From: Desulfurobacteriaceae bacterium
GTDB taxonomy: Bacteria; Aquificota; Aquificia; Desulfurobacteriales; Desulfurobacteriaceae
NCBI GenBank assembly: GCA_027051905.1
Contig: JALUGO010000030.1
Span: forward strand, 186,001-250,000
Direction: 5' to 3'
Length of the DNA stretch: 64,000 bases
A model generated the notes under the pieces. The model did not search any database. It was not told the origin of the DNA and was given only the letters and a program-made list of their open reading frames with translations. The first letter of the stretch is position 1. Each line of letters begins with the position of its first letter. Position numbers and translations under genes: made by a program. Of this stretch, positions 25,280 to 34,599 are shown piece after piece.

Positions 25280-26156
25280 TTTCATTATTTCACTCTTAAT
25301 TCTTATAATCTTCCTCTATTTCCTCTATGAGTATGAAGTTTTTCATCATTTGAGAGAAATTTTTCGGAAATTATCTGTAACCTACGTTATGCTTGGTCTG
25401 TTTTTTTATACTCTTACATATTTTTTCAGGGCAAAAAGATTTGCTATTTTCTTCTCCCGTGTAAAAACGATAGACCTTGCTGCAGTTATGGCAGTCCATA
25501 CTTTTTTTAATAATCTTCTTCCTTTTCGATCTGGAGAAGCTTCATTTCCAATAATTCTCAGAAAGTTGTTTGGTATTGAGGGGATAATTTCTTCGGCAGC
25601 TCTTGTAGTTGCTAGGCTTTTTGATTTACTTTCGTTGTCGATTTTATTTACTTTAGTTACATTTGGTGTGGCTGTAGAAGATAAAAGATTTCTTATGGTT
25701 TCCCTAATTTTGACTGGAGTCATATTTCTAACTATGATCATTAGTTTCAAGTTTTTAAAGGTTTTAAAAAAACGATTTGGTTTTGCTTCTACGCTTTTTT
25801 TCTTTTTTTCTGAATTTAAATCTGTTAGAAACTTAGGACTTGTTTTTTTTTATTCTTTTTTTAACTGGCTTACAAAGTTTATAGCCTTCTATTTCTTTAT
25901 GAAAGCTGGAAGCTTAGACTTCAACTTCTTTCAAACCACTTTCGTTGCAACTTTTGGAGAGCTGACAACCGTTCTACCTATCCACAGCATAGGAGGATTT
26001 GGAACTTATGAAGCTGGATTGGTAGGAGGGTTTGCCCTTTTAGGGTTTAAGGGAGGATATGCTTTAACGGTTGCTTTTTACTTTCACCTGTTGCTTTTTT
26101 TAATGTCTGGTTTCCTCGCTTTTACTGGTTGGATTTACCTTTCTCGCCGTGTATAA
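25266..26156 (+). CDS. Flippase-like membrane protein (lysylphosphatidylglycerol synthase TM region family)
   Basis: 296 aa, TTG start inside the GT2 gene's end. Eight or so helices. Family marks: FFRAKRF near residue 53, NNLLPFRSGEASFP near 90, and GGFGTYEAGLVGGFALLG near 245. Relatives are proposed to move or protect lipid-linked sugars. Third gene of the glycan operon. Its last 35 nt overlap the convergent aroK. Confidence 0.82.
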   Translation: MKKSSFIISLLILIIFLYFLYEYEVFHHLREIFRKLSVTYVMLGLFFYTLTYFFRAKRFAIFFSRVKTIDLAAVMAVHTFFNNLLPFRSGEASFPIILRKLFGIEGIISSAALVVARLFDLLSLSILFTLVTFGVAVEDKRFLMVSLILTGVIFLTMIISFKFLKVLKKRFGFASTLFFFFSEFKSVRNLGLVFFYSFFNWLTKFIAFYFFMKAGSLDFNFFQTTFVATFGELTTVLPIHSIGGFGTYEAGLVGGFALLGFKGGYALTVAFYFHLLLFLMSGFLAFTGWIYLSRRV

Positions 26157-26643
26157 GGGAGAGAATTTCGTTTGTAACTTCTTCAGGTGTTTTTCCTGCA
26201 GTATTGACAGTAAAGAGGGCTTTTTTGTAAAAGGGTAGTCTTTTTTCATAAAGCTTTTTGAGTTCTTTTTTACTGAGTGAGGCTAGAGGTCTATTTTTGT
26301 CGCCTGAAATTCTTCTGTATAAAGTTTCAAAGTCTGCATATAGGAATATGGATATTCCAGACTGGTTTATCTTTTCCATGTTGTCTTTATATGCTGGAGT
26401 TCCACCACCAGTTGATAAAATAAAATTCGCTTTTCTGGAGAGTTCAGAGAGTAAAAAAGATCTTTCCAGTTCTCTAAACGCTGTTTCCCCTTTATTTTGG
26501 AAGATTTCAGGGATACTCATTCCTGTATTCTTAACGATAATGAAATCCAGATCTCTAAAGGGAATGGATAGTTTTTTGGAAAGAATTTTTCCTACGGTTG
26601 ATTTTCCACTTCCCATAAAGCCAACTAATACAATTTTCATCAT
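26122..26643 (-). CDS. aroK: Shikimate kinase
   Basis: 173 aa. ATP-dependent phosphorylation of shikimate. Walker A GFMGSGKST (8-16), Asp-rich RDLD, FRELERSFL, the shikimate-binding GGG (STGGGTP) and lid Arg in NRPLA. It overlaps the next gene's stop region by 4 nt (26640-26643), so it may share a transcript with the unknown genes upstream. Confidence 0.94.
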   Translation of the reverse strand: MMKIVLVGFMGSGKSTVGKILSKKLSIPFRDLDFIIVKNTGMSIPEIFQNKGETAFRELERSFLLSELSRKANFILSTGGGTPAYKDNMEKINQSGISIFLYADFETLYRRISGDKNRPLASLSKKELKKLYEKRLPFYKKALFTVNTAGKTPEEVTNEILSLIHGEKGKSNQ

Positions 26644-27482
26644 TTCACCGGGAAAGCAAAAACAGGTATGTAACCTTTTTCTGGAAGTTTGAAGTTTATA
26701 TCATCATCTGTTCCTGTAATGCCATCGATGCCAGGATTAACCACTTTATTTCCTATTAAATAGAATCTGGTCTTGAAACAGCCCTTCACAGGTAGCTCTT
26801 TTCTTGTTTTGTAGCCAACCAACTTTTCTTTTATACCCCAGTTTGCAGCTTCAAACACTTTAAAGTAGGATAGTTTCATGTATCCAATAGGAAGCGAGAT
26901 GTAGGCAACGGTTATAAGCGCCAGAGCTTGCAGGAAAAGTCTTAGTTTGTAAGGGAAACTTTTTATGTTTACAAAAGGTTTAATTTCTAGTAAACCATTT
27001 TCTATGTATTTTACTATGTCAGAAAGGGTAGAGCCGTATTTGTAAACGTCGTCTCTGTTAACCGGACGCTGGGTTCTCCAGTGGGCTACCAGGAAAGAAG
27101 GGACATTTCTGACGTCAATTTTTGTTATTTCAAAGTAGTGGGGGATGTCTCTTACCAGCTGGAGAGACGGATCGTTTAGGATTTGAGATAGTTCTTCTTC
27201 ATAAATCGGAGAACCTTCTGAACATATTTCTCCCTCATAAAGCTCGAAAACGGGTTCAATGCCATTGAGAAACCATTTTTCTAAAAAAACTTTTAAGGCC
27301 TTCTTTTCTGGAAGTTCAGAGTTGCTTGAAGAAAGAAGGAAATTGATGCCGTTATGGCAGATAACTATTTCTTCATTTCTAAAGGGAAGATAGAGTTCCA
27401 GTTTACCTCTGGTTTCCTTCAATCTATCAATGAAAATAATCAGATCTTCCAGGCTGCTTAACTTTCCTTTTATACGCTGCAT
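26640..27482 (-). CDS. Hypothetical protein with DUF4388-like N-terminus and one membrane helix
   Basis: 280 aa. The first 55 residues (MQRIKGKLSSLEDLIIFID... then KLELYLPFRNEEIVICHNGINFLL) resemble the DUF4388/PATAN pattern of gliding and signalling proteins, weakly. A single hydrophobic helix lies near 185-205. The C-terminus has VNPGIDGITGTDDDI, an Asp/Gly turn. Overlaps the upstream TPR gene by 13 nt. Family call tentative; function unknown. Confidence 0.55.
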   Translation of the reverse strand: MQRIKGKLSSLEDLIIFIDRLKETRGKLELYLPFRNEEIVICHNGINFLLSSSNSELPEKKALKVFLEKWFLNGIEPVFELYEGEICSEGSPIYEEELSQILNDPSLQLVRDIPHYFEITKIDVRNVPSFLVAHWRTQRPVNRDDVYKYGSTLSDIVKYIENGLLEIKPFVNIKSFPYKLRLFLQALALITVAYISLPIGYMKLSYFKVFEAANWGIKEKLVGYKTRKELPVKGCFKTRFYLIGNKVVNPGIDGITGTDDDINFKLPEKGYIPVFAFPVK

Positions 27483-28747
27483 ACCATCCTGCCCAAAAAG
27501 AGGTTGACAGCAAAAATGATTATTGATATTAAAATAAAAGGTCGAATATTGTCGTTTATAAAGCTCCTTGTACCGGGGAAAAGTAGCAGGTCTGGATCAA
27601 AATTCCCAGGATTTGCCACTAGGAATTTGATGAAAATCAAGCCTGCAATTAACCCGAGTAACAGTCCGGCTGTTAGGTTGATTGGAAGTGTTAATCCTGG
27701 AGTGGGAACGGGAACGTGTATGAGAATTGGTATGGGAGGAAGTTTTTCTACAAGAATTCCCATGTTGAGTAGCTCTTTTTTTAGTCTGTTTGCGTCTTCA
27801 AGTTTTAGTAGAGATGAGTAGGATAAGTAGAGGTTGTATTTTATCTGCACTGTTGGGTAAATTTTGTCGGCTGTTTTGAAGTAATGAAGAGCCTGCTGGT
27901 AGTTGCCTTTTAGGAATTCCGCATATCCGTAGTCATTAAGAATCAGAGCTTTCTCCAGAGGAGAGGTTGCTTTTACGTCTTTTAACAACAGGACGGATGA
28001 AAGTTTTCCAAGGGCAAGGTCAGAGGTAACCTTTTCCACTTTAGCTCTGTTTCCTTTAAGAACCTTGTCTATTAAGTGGTGCGGAACATAGCCGTCTCTT
28101 TCTACTTTGATAGAGTAGAACGTTTCTTCCGATTTTAGTCTTAAACTGGCGTTTTCGTATAGGGTTTGAAGTGACAGAAGAGTTAAGATGGCTCCTGAGA
28201 GATAGATGCTCCATTTATTTTTTTTGAGGGACAGAAGTAAGACCAAACCAAATCCGCTCAGGAAGAAAATGAGAATGGCTTTGTCTATGATAAAGGATGT
28301 TGTAAGAATTGTAGTGCCAATAACTGTAGAGACTCTTTTGAAAATTGGTTGGAAGTTGGTGCTTTGGATGTAAGTTAGAAGTGTAAAGAGAAGAGTAAGG
28401 AATATAAAAACTTTTAGTGCTGCGGTTAAAGGTGGAATGTGGAAAACTAGTTTTTTGAGAGTTGTTATTTGTGAAGGAGGAACTTTTTCTACTTCTTGGC
28501 TGACAAGATAGTTTAGCTCCGGAATATAAGAGACAGGCAGTTTCTTTTTAGTTTCCTTTATGAGAGTAATGTCTTTGGCTATTTCAGAGTTGTTTCTCTT
28601 TTCTCTAAGGTCGTTTTCAAGTTTAAGGATTAAATCATACAGAGAGGGTTCAGCTTTTATGGTTTCGTTCTTTATGTTTACAGAGCAGAGGGCAGAACCG
28701 CTAAAGAAGATTATCAATACGACTAAGAAACTCCTTAGCATCATCAT
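27470..28747 (-). CDS. Secreted/membrane TPR-containing protein, unknown
   Basis: About 425 aa. I prefer one of the three tandem ATG codons at 28741-28747, because they lead straight into a signal peptide (MLRSFLVVLIIFFSGSALC); an ATG at 28765 would add MRELKI. A periplasmic helical part, three or four membrane helices (about 115-205), a single TPR-like pair (ALILNDYGYAEFLKGNYQQALHYF), then two more helices near the end. Paired with the DUF4388-like gene. Together they look like an envelope complex of unknown role. Confidence 0.6.
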   Translation of the reverse strand: MMMLRSFLVVLIIFFSGSALCSVNIKNETIKAEPSLYDLILKLENDLREKRNNSEIAKDITLIKETKKKLPVSYIPELNYLVSQEVEKVPPSQITTLKKLVFHIPPLTAALKVFIFLTLLFTLLTYIQSTNFQPIFKRVSTVIGTTILTTSFIIDKAILIFFLSGFGLVLLLSLKKNKWSIYLSGAILTLLSLQTLYENASLRLKSEETFYSIKVERDGYVPHHLIDKVLKGNRAKVEKVTSDLALGKLSSVLLLKDVKATSPLEKALILNDYGYAEFLKGNYQQALHYFKTADKIYPTVQIKYNLYLSYSSLLKLEDANRLKKELLNMGILVEKLPPIPILIHVPVPTPGLTLPINLTAGLLLGLIAGLIFIKFLVANPGNFDPDLLLFPGTRSFINDNIRPFILISIIIFAVNLFLGRMVCSV

Positions 28748-29150
28748 AATTTTCAATTCCCTCAATTTTCCATGTTTTGAATCCTACTACCTGTTTGTTT
28801 AGCTTAAGGGCAAAGGCCAGTTCACTTAAGGTTCCGTAGTTTCCGCCTATTGCAACTACAATTTTACTTGCTGATGAGACAACTATAACGTTTCTGGCGT
28901 GTCCCATTCCTGAAGGAATTTTAATGTCCACGTAGGGGTTTGATAGGCCTTCGTAGTGCGGAAGTATTCCGATAGTGAGCCCTCCCTTTTCTTTTGTTCC
29001 CCTTGATGCTCCCTCCATAACGCCGAAAAGCCCGCCGGTAACGAGAACATAGCCCTTTTCGGCAACAAGCTGCCCTACCTTTCTTGCCGTTTCGTAGAGG
29101 GGGCTTCCCTCTGGAGCTCCCCCATCTCCAATAACCGAAACTACCTTCAC
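28701..29150 (-). CDS. LOG family / TIGR00725-type protein
   Basis: 149 aa. Rossmann-like fold with VIGDGGAPEG at the N-terminus, VTGGLFGVMEGASRG (the PGGxGTxxE-related segment) and VVAIGGNYGTLSELAFAL. Relatives include cytokinin riboside monophosphate phosphoribohydrolases and molybdenum-carrier-like proteins. The PGGxGT motif is GGNYGT here, so nucleotide hydrolysis is only possible, not shown. Follows the KaiC-like gene by 10 nt. Confidence 0.82.
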   Translation of the reverse strand: MKVVSVIGDGGAPEGSPLYETARKVGQLVAEKGYVLVTGGLFGVMEGASRGTKEKGGLTIGILPHYEGLSNPYVDIKIPSGMGHARNVIVVSSASKIVVAIGGNYGTLSELAFALKLNKQVVGFKTWKIEGIENYDDAKEFLSRIDNLL

Positions 29151-29160
29151 TTCCTGCCCC

Positions 29161-30039
29161 TCAGGTATTCAAAAGTGGCTCTTTAATCTCAACAAGGCCG
29201 AGCTCTGTTATCTCCATGAGGTGGAGTCTTGTATCGTGGCCGCAGAGCCTGCAGCCGTCTATCCTGAAAAGCCTTAAAATATCCCCGAGTTCTTTTTTAA
29301 AAGCTCTTGCCCTTGACGGAGAGAGGAGAATCTCTTTGGAGAGAACCATTGTGCAGTCTACAATGTGGCCTACGGCGTATCCGCCGGCAGCTTCAGCAGA
29401 AAGCTCGTCGTGCCCGCTTCTTTTCTGTGAGACGAAGATGGCGGTCTGATACCACTTCTTCATGAAGTTGAAGAATGCCCTCACGATTGAGCGGGCAAGC
29501 ATCTCTTTTGCCTCGTAAAGCCCTGTAATTGAGTCTATAACCGTTCGGTGGCAGTGGTAAGTTCTGTAAACGTAGGCAAGTGTATCAAGCATTGTGGGAA
29601 TGTCGTCCCTGAGCCTTGAGTTGCTGGCCGCATCTATCAGTATGATGTTGTCCTCAATTTCCTCAAAGTTTACTCCCATTGCCAGAGCTCTCTCCTTCAG
29701 CCCCGCCGCAACGAAGTTTGCAGGGCTTTCAACCGTAACGAAGCAGACCTTCTGCCCAAGAGATGCCTGCTTTATTGTGAACTGTTCGGCCATAAGGCTC
29801 TTTCCGGTATCCGGCATTCCTGTAAGGTTTACAACGGCGTATTCGGGAATTCCGCCAAGTGGTTTGCGGACAGGCTTACCATCCTCAACCTCAACTTTAA
29901 AGAAGAGGTCGTCCAACCCTTTTACGCCGGTTGGAACGCCCCGGAGCTCCGGCGCCTTCTTTACAGCCTCTCCAAGAACGTAAACGTAGTCTTTCATTAC
30001 CTGAGGCTGCCTTTCGCTGTAGCTGTATCCCTCTGCCAT
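29161..30039 (-). CDS. KaiC/RecA-like ATPase
   Basis: 292 aa, single RecA-type domain. Walker A GMPDTGKS near 74-81, GVKGLDDLF at the N-terminus as in KaiC/RadA proteins, Walker B-like TVIDSITGLYE and a VSQKRSGHDE segment. A C-terminal Cys-x2-Cys-x-His (CRLCGH) is unusual and could bind zinc. It has one domain, not two, and there is no KaiA/B, so a clock role is not implied. Starts 9 nt after the phosphohexomutase stop. Confidence 0.82.
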   Translation of the reverse strand: MAEGYSYSERQPQVMKDYVYVLGEAVKKAPELRGVPTGVKGLDDLFFKVEVEDGKPVRKPLGGIPEYAVVNLTGMPDTGKSLMAEQFTIKQASLGQKVCFVTVESPANFVAAGLKERALAMGVNFEEIEDNIILIDAASNSRLRDDIPTMLDTLAYVYRTYHCHRTVIDSITGLYEAKEMLARSIVRAFFNFMKKWYQTAIFVSQKRSGHDELSAEAAGGYAVGHIVDCTMVLSKEILLSPSRARAFKKELGDILRLFRIDGCRLCGHDTRLHLMEITELGLVEIKEPLLNT

Positions 30040-30048
30040 CTCTCCCTC

Positions 30049-31434
30049 CTAATTGGTTTTAACTAAGTTTACGCCCCAGTTTAGAAGCTCCTCAGTTGTT
30101 TTCTCATCTGGAGTTTCTGCGTAAACCCTGAAAACAGGTTCTGTTCCAGAAGGCCTGAAGAGAATCCAGGAGTCGTTCTCAAAGATTATCTTAACGCCGT
30201 CAATTGTTAAAACTCTGCTGACCTTCAGTCCATTCCACTCCTTCGGCGGGTTCTCTTTGAGCTTCTCAAGGGCTTTCCTTTCCTCTTCTGAAACCGGCAG
30301 ATCAATCCTTTTGTAGTAGGCCGTTCCAAATTCATTGAAGAGGTCTTCAACCATCTGTGAAACAGACTTATCTTCTGCAAGCATTTTCTCAACGATTAAG
30401 AGACCCATTAAAAGGCCATCTCTTTCAGGAAGGTAGTCAACAAGGGCGTAACCGCCGCTTTCCTCACCTCCGAAGAGAACTTTCTCCTTAACGATTACCT
30501 CGCTGATATTCTTAAACCCGACAGGAACTTCAAGGAGCTCCAATCCCAACTTCCTGCAGACCCTGTCTACTAAATAGCCCGTGCTTACCGTTTTAACAAC
30601 AACTCCTTCCCTCTTTCCTTTGTTCCTCACAACGTGGAGGAGGAGGAGTGCGTAGACTATCTGGGAGTTTACGAATTGACCGTTTTCATCAACTATTCCA
30701 ACCCTGTCTCCGTCTCCGTCGTGGGCAATTCCTATGTCGGCCTTAACAGCCCTTACCTTCTCCATTAAAGCCGTTATGTTTTTTTCAACTATTGGTTCTG
30801 GGTGTTTTCCACCAAAGAGAGGGTCTCTGTAAGCGTGGATCTCTGTAAGCTCAGCCTTTGTTCCAAGGAGGGCTCTATACATAAGCCCCTGCTGGGCTCC
30901 GTACATCGGGTCGTGGACGATCTTTACAGGCTTTTCCTTAAAGAGGGAGAGCTCTACCTGTTTCCTTATTCCCTCAACGTAAGGAGTTACAAGGTCTTTT
31001 GTTTTGAACTCTCCTACAGGCCTTTCCAATTTTTCAGCTTCTGGAAGCTTTGCCTCTATCTTCTTTGTAACTTCCGTTCTAGCCGCTCCGCCGAAACTCT
31101 CTTTAACCTTATAGCCGTTGTATTTCCCGTAGTTGTGTGAAGCCGTTATGACGATTCCGTTGTCGTAATTGCCGTATTTCGTGTTGTAAGAAACGGCGGG
31201 AGTTGGACAGAAACCGCTTGAAAGGTCAACGTCAAACCCCATTCCAGATAGAGTTTCTGCAACAAACCTTCCATATTCTTCAGAGAGGAACCTCAAATCG
31301 TAGCCAACAACAACCCTTTTAGCTCCCTCTTCCTTCAGCATAAGGCCGTGGGCAACTGCAACTTTTTGAAGGTTCTCAAAAGTGAAGTCCTTTGATATTA
31401 CCCCTCTCCAGCCGTCTGTTCCGAACTTTATCAT
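30049..31434 (-). CDS. Phosphoglucomutase/phosphomannomutase family enzyme
   Basis: 461 aa, four-domain alpha-D-phosphohexomutase. Phosphoserine loop TASHNYGKYNG, metal loop AHDGDGDRVG, sugar-recognition GGEESGG and phosphate-binding RPSGTEPVFR are all intact. The substrate (glucose-, mannose- or glucosamine-phosphate) cannot be told; the loop GGEESGG fits PGM/PMM more than GlmM. ATG with GGAGG upstream. Confidence 0.92.
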   Translation of the reverse strand: MIKFGTDGWRGVISKDFTFENLQKVAVAHGLMLKEEGAKRVVVGYDLRFLSEEYGRFVAETLSGMGFDVDLSSGFCPTPAVSYNTKYGNYDNGIVITASHNYGKYNGYKVKESFGGAARTEVTKKIEAKLPEAEKLERPVGEFKTKDLVTPYVEGIRKQVELSLFKEKPVKIVHDPMYGAQQGLMYRALLGTKAELTEIHAYRDPLFGGKHPEPIVEKNITALMEKVRAVKADIGIAHDGDGDRVGIVDENGQFVNSQIVYALLLLHVVRNKGKREGVVVKTVSTGYLVDRVCRKLGLELLEVPVGFKNISEVIVKEKVLFGGEESGGYALVDYLPERDGLLMGLLIVEKMLAEDKSVSQMVEDLFNEFGTAYYKRIDLPVSEEERKALEKLKENPPKEWNGLKVSRVLTIDGVKIIFENDSWILFRPSGTEPVFRVYAETPDEKTTEELLNWGVNLVKTN

Positions 31435-31442
31435 TCTCCCTC

Positions 31443-32594
31443 CTAAACGATGAGTATCTGAACAGCCCCGATGAGAGCTCCAAGAACTCCTCCCATCAAA
31501 GTTATGTAGCGGAGCTCCTCATCTATCAATTTTAAAACTATCCCTTCAACCTCCTCTATCGGAAGGCTGTTTATCTTCTCACGAACAAGTCCTTCTATGT
31601 CTACGGCCTCTAAAATTACGGGGAGCTCCCTCTCAATAACCTTTAAAAGCTCGTCTGTTATAAAAGAGGAGAGGGCTTCTCTGTTCTCAGTTATCAGTTT
31701 CCCCACAAGCTGAGAGACCTTTAAAGAGGTTTCTCCCTCAAGGAACTGGCGGAGCTCTTTTTCCTTTAGCTTTGAAACGTAGGAAGAGAGAGCTCTTTCC
31801 AGAATACTCCCGAACTTTCTGAACCCTTCACTCTCAGTATTAATCTCTCTGTTCATTAAGTCCTGAATTTTGCTCCAAATGAGTTTTGAGACTTTCAGCT
31901 TAAAGTCTGGGGAATTTGAAGTTTTTTCTATTAGATCAACAGCAAGGTTTGTAAGCCTTTCGCTGAACGATGAGACCATTGCATCTGTAAGGAACGGGAT
32001 GAATTCCCTGAGCCTTGAAAGGTTCTCCTTTATGAGGGAATAAACAACATCCCGAAACTCGCTCCTCTTTGACTCCTCTGCAAAGTATTCAACTATCTGG
32101 TCAATCTTCTCGTCTAAAAATTTCTCAAATTCCGTTTTTAAACTCTGAGAGATAACCTCTCCAACCTTTTTCCCGTGGAGCTGTTTGAAGATGAAGTTCA
32201 CAGCCTCTTCAGCTCCTCTGTCTAAGAGCTCTCTGAAAACCTCTCCCACTTTTCTGTCTCCAAAGCGGGATGAGAACTCTGAGAGGAGCTCTCCGGAGTT
32301 TTCCCTGAAACTTTCCAGAAAGCTCTCAACAAGCTGCCTTAAACTCTCCCTTATCTTCTCCTCGTTGAGGCGTTTCCTGAGGGTTTCCTCAGTTAAAAGG
32401 TTCTCTTTAACAACTTTCGCTATAGCATCAGCAAGCCGCTCCCTTTTAGACGGGATAAGACCTGGAGTAAAGGGGACTCTCTTTCCAAAAATGTAGTAAG
32501 CCCTGTATGGGCGAAAGAGCATTTTTATGGCAACGTAGTTTGTGAAGTAGCCGATGAGAGCTCCCACTGCAGGGGGAACTATTAGCTCAACCAA
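31443..32594 (-). CDS. DUF445 family membrane protein
   Basis: 383 aa. The N-terminal helix with GALIGYFTNYVAIKMLFRP and the following FTPGLIPSKRERLADAI are the family hallmark. A long charged helical middle follows, and a C-terminal helix GGVLGALIGAVQILIV mirrors the first, so both ends are in the membrane. Function not established. Overlaps thpR by 8 nt. Confidence 0.88.
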   Translation of the reverse strand: MVELIVPPAVGALIGYFTNYVAIKMLFRPYRAYYIFGKRVPFTPGLIPSKRERLADAIAKVVKENLLTEETLRKRLNEEKIRESLRQLVESFLESFRENSGELLSEFSSRFGDRKVGEVFRELLDRGAEEAVNFIFKQLHGKKVGEVISQSLKTEFEKFLDEKIDQIVEYFAEESKRSEFRDVVYSLIKENLSRLREFIPFLTDAMVSSFSERLTNLAVDLIEKTSNSPDFKLKVSKLIWSKIQDLMNREINTESEGFRKFGSILERALSSYVSKLKEKELRQFLEGETSLKVSQLVGKLITENREALSSFITDELLKVIERELPVILEAVDIEGLVREKINSLPIEEVEGIVLKLIDEELRYITLMGGVLGALIGAVQILIV

Positions 32595-33132
32595 GGCAGA
32601 ACTCCTCCAAAACAGAGTAGATGGGTCCTTTTTCTGTCAGTCTGCTCTCAATCAGGGCAACTTTCGGCTCTACCCTCTCTGCAAAAACAAACTCTTTCAT
32701 CTTGAAAAGATACGAGCCGAACTTCCCCCTGTGTCTCATCTTCTTTATCCTTAGAAGTGTAACGTGGGGAGTGAAACCCTCCTCTAAAGGAAATCCAAAG
32801 GGCATCAGAGCGCTGTCAACTCTGGCTTTTACCTCTTTGACCTCTTTAGATTCAACTCCAATCCAGAGAACCCTTGGTCTTTCCATGTTTGGGAAGACTC
32901 CAAGGCCTCTGTAGGTAATTTTTGGAACGGGAGCTCCCTTAAGCTTTTGCCTCAGAAAACCGACAATCTGGGGAATCTTCTCCTCTTCCACATCTCCCAA
33001 AAACCTGTATGTAAAGTGGAGGTTCTCCTCTTCCACCCACTTTCCCTCAATTTTTAAAGAAGTTACATATCTTTTAACCTCTCTGAACTCAGGAATTGAG
33101 ACAAGAGTTCCAACAAAGAGCCTCTTTTTCAA
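32587..33132 (-). CDS. thpR: RNA 2',3'-cyclic phosphodiesterase
   Basis: 181 aa, 2H phosphoesterase fold with both catalytic motifs, HFTYRFLG near residue 39 and HVTLLRIK near residue 128. LFVGTLVSIPE at the start is typical. Opens 2',3'-cyclic ends of RNA, for example tRNA halves. Divergent from pyk across 59 nt. Confidence 0.92.
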   Translation of the reverse strand: MKKRLFVGTLVSIPEFREVKRYVTSLKIEGKWVEEENLHFTYRFLGDVEEEKIPQIVGFLRQKLKGAPVPKITYRGLGVFPNMERPRVLWIGVESKEVKEVKARVDSALMPFGFPLEEGFTPHVTLLRIKKMRHRGKFGSYLFKMKEFVFAERVEPKVALIESRLTEKGPIYSVLEEFCLG

Positions 33133-33191
33133 ATCCTCCTCCCTCTCAAGGGGTTAAAATATTCTATAACAGACCCTGAAGGAGCATAGCT

Positions 33192-34592
33192 TTGAAGAAG
33201 AAGACAAAAATTGTTGCGACTCTGGGGCCCGCCTCAGCCGACCTGAAAGTTCTGAAAAGAATGGTAGATGCAGGGCTCAACGTTGTCCGGCTGAACATGT
33301 CCCACGGAACTCAGGAAGAGCACAAAGAGAGGATAGAGCTTGTAAGGAGAGTTGAAAAAGAAACAGGAAAACCTCTGCCCATACTGATGGACCTGTGCGG
33401 CCCGAAGATAAGGATAGGAAAGCTTGAAAAGGAACCTCTCTTCCTCCACAGGGGAAACAGGGTAGTTCTCACAACGGGAAAGCCGGAAAAGGGGAAGATA
33501 ACGGTAAACTACCCGAAACTCCACGAAGAGGTTAAAAAGGGAGAGACAATCCTCCTTGCAGACGGAGCTTTCCGTCTAAAAGTAAAGGAAGTAAAGGGCA
33601 AAGATATTATCTGCGAAGTTCTGGTTGGTGGGCCTCTGACTTCCCACAAAGGAGTAAACCTTCCACATACGAAGCTCTCTGTTCCTGCCTTAACAGAAAA
33701 GGATAGAGAAGATGTTAAGTTCGGCGTTGAGGCGGGGGTTGACCTTATAGCCCTCTCGTTTGTGAGGAAAGCTGAGGACGTTTTGGAGCTAAAGGACCTT
33801 TTAAGGAGCCTGGGAAAAGAAATTCCTGTAATTGCAAAGATTGAAAAGCCTGAAGCAGTTAAGAACATAGATTCAATACTGCAAGTTTCAGACGGGATAA
33901 TGGTTGCAAGGGGAGATTTGGGGGTGGAGCTCCCCGTTGAAAAAGTCCCGGTGATACAGAAACAGCTCATAAGAAAGGCCAACGAGGCGGGGAAGCCCGT
34001 AATAACTGCAACCCAGATGCTCAAGTCTATGGTTGACCTTCCTGTTCCAACAAGAGCTGAGGTTACAGACATAGCAAACGCCGTTTTAGACGGAACAGAC
34101 GCCCTAATGCTCTCTGAGGAGACCGCTGTTGGCAAATACCCGGTTAAGGTAATCAGAACTATGGCAAAAGTTGCCGCCGAGGCTGAGAAGATATACCCAT
34201 ACAAGAGGTATTCAGAATTCCCGGCAGACTCACTTCAGGACTCACTGGCAAAGTCGGCCTGCAACCTCTCAAGGGAGGTAAAAGTAAAGGCCATCGTTCC
34301 ATTTACAAGGAGCGGAGCAACGGCCTTAGCAGTGGCAAAGTTCCGACCTCCCGTTCCCATCTATGCCGTAACTCACGACAGGGAAACCTTCAGGCGGCTC
34401 AACCTTGTGTGGGGAGTTAAACCTCTCTTAACAGTTCCGGCAGAGTCAACCGATAAAATCATCACAAGGTCAATAGAGGCTGCAAAAGAGAAAAAACTGG
34501 TCAAAAAAGGAGACAGGATAATTGTTCTGGCGGGAGCTCCCACCGGAGTTCCAGGAACGACGAACCTTTTAAAGGTTGTAACCGTTAAGTGA
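33192..34592 (+). CDS. pyk: Pyruvate kinase
   Basis: 466 aa. TTG start after GAAGGAG. Begins KKKTKIVATLGPAS; VRLNMSHG, MDLCGPKIR, IAKIEKPEA with catalytic Lys, MVARGDLGVE and ATQMLKSM are present, followed by the C-terminal allosteric domain. In an autotroph it likely works with other C3/C4 interconversions. Followed 7 nt later by the DASS transporter. Confidence 0.96.
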   Translation: MKKKTKIVATLGPASADLKVLKRMVDAGLNVVRLNMSHGTQEEHKERIELVRRVEKETGKPLPILMDLCGPKIRIGKLEKEPLFLHRGNRVVLTTGKPEKGKITVNYPKLHEEVKKGETILLADGAFRLKVKEVKGKDIICEVLVGGPLTSHKGVNLPHTKLSVPALTEKDREDVKFGVEAGVDLIALSFVRKAEDVLELKDLLRSLGKEIPVIAKIEKPEAVKNIDSILQVSDGIMVARGDLGVELPVEKVPVIQKQLIRKANEAGKPVITATQMLKSMVDLPVPTRAEVTDIANAVLDGTDALMLSEETAVGKYPVKVIRTMAKVAAEAEKIYPYKRYSEFPADSLQDSLAKSACNLSREVKVKAIVPFTRSGATALAVAKFRPPVPIYAVTHDRETFRRLNLVWGVKPLLTVPAESTDKIITRSIEAAKEKKLVKKGDRIIVLAGAPTGVPGTTNLLKVVTVK

Positions 34593-34599
34593 GGAAGCT

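Noticed and set aside
29161-30039. Circadian clock KaiC
   Set aside because: Only one RecA domain and no kaiA or kaiB.
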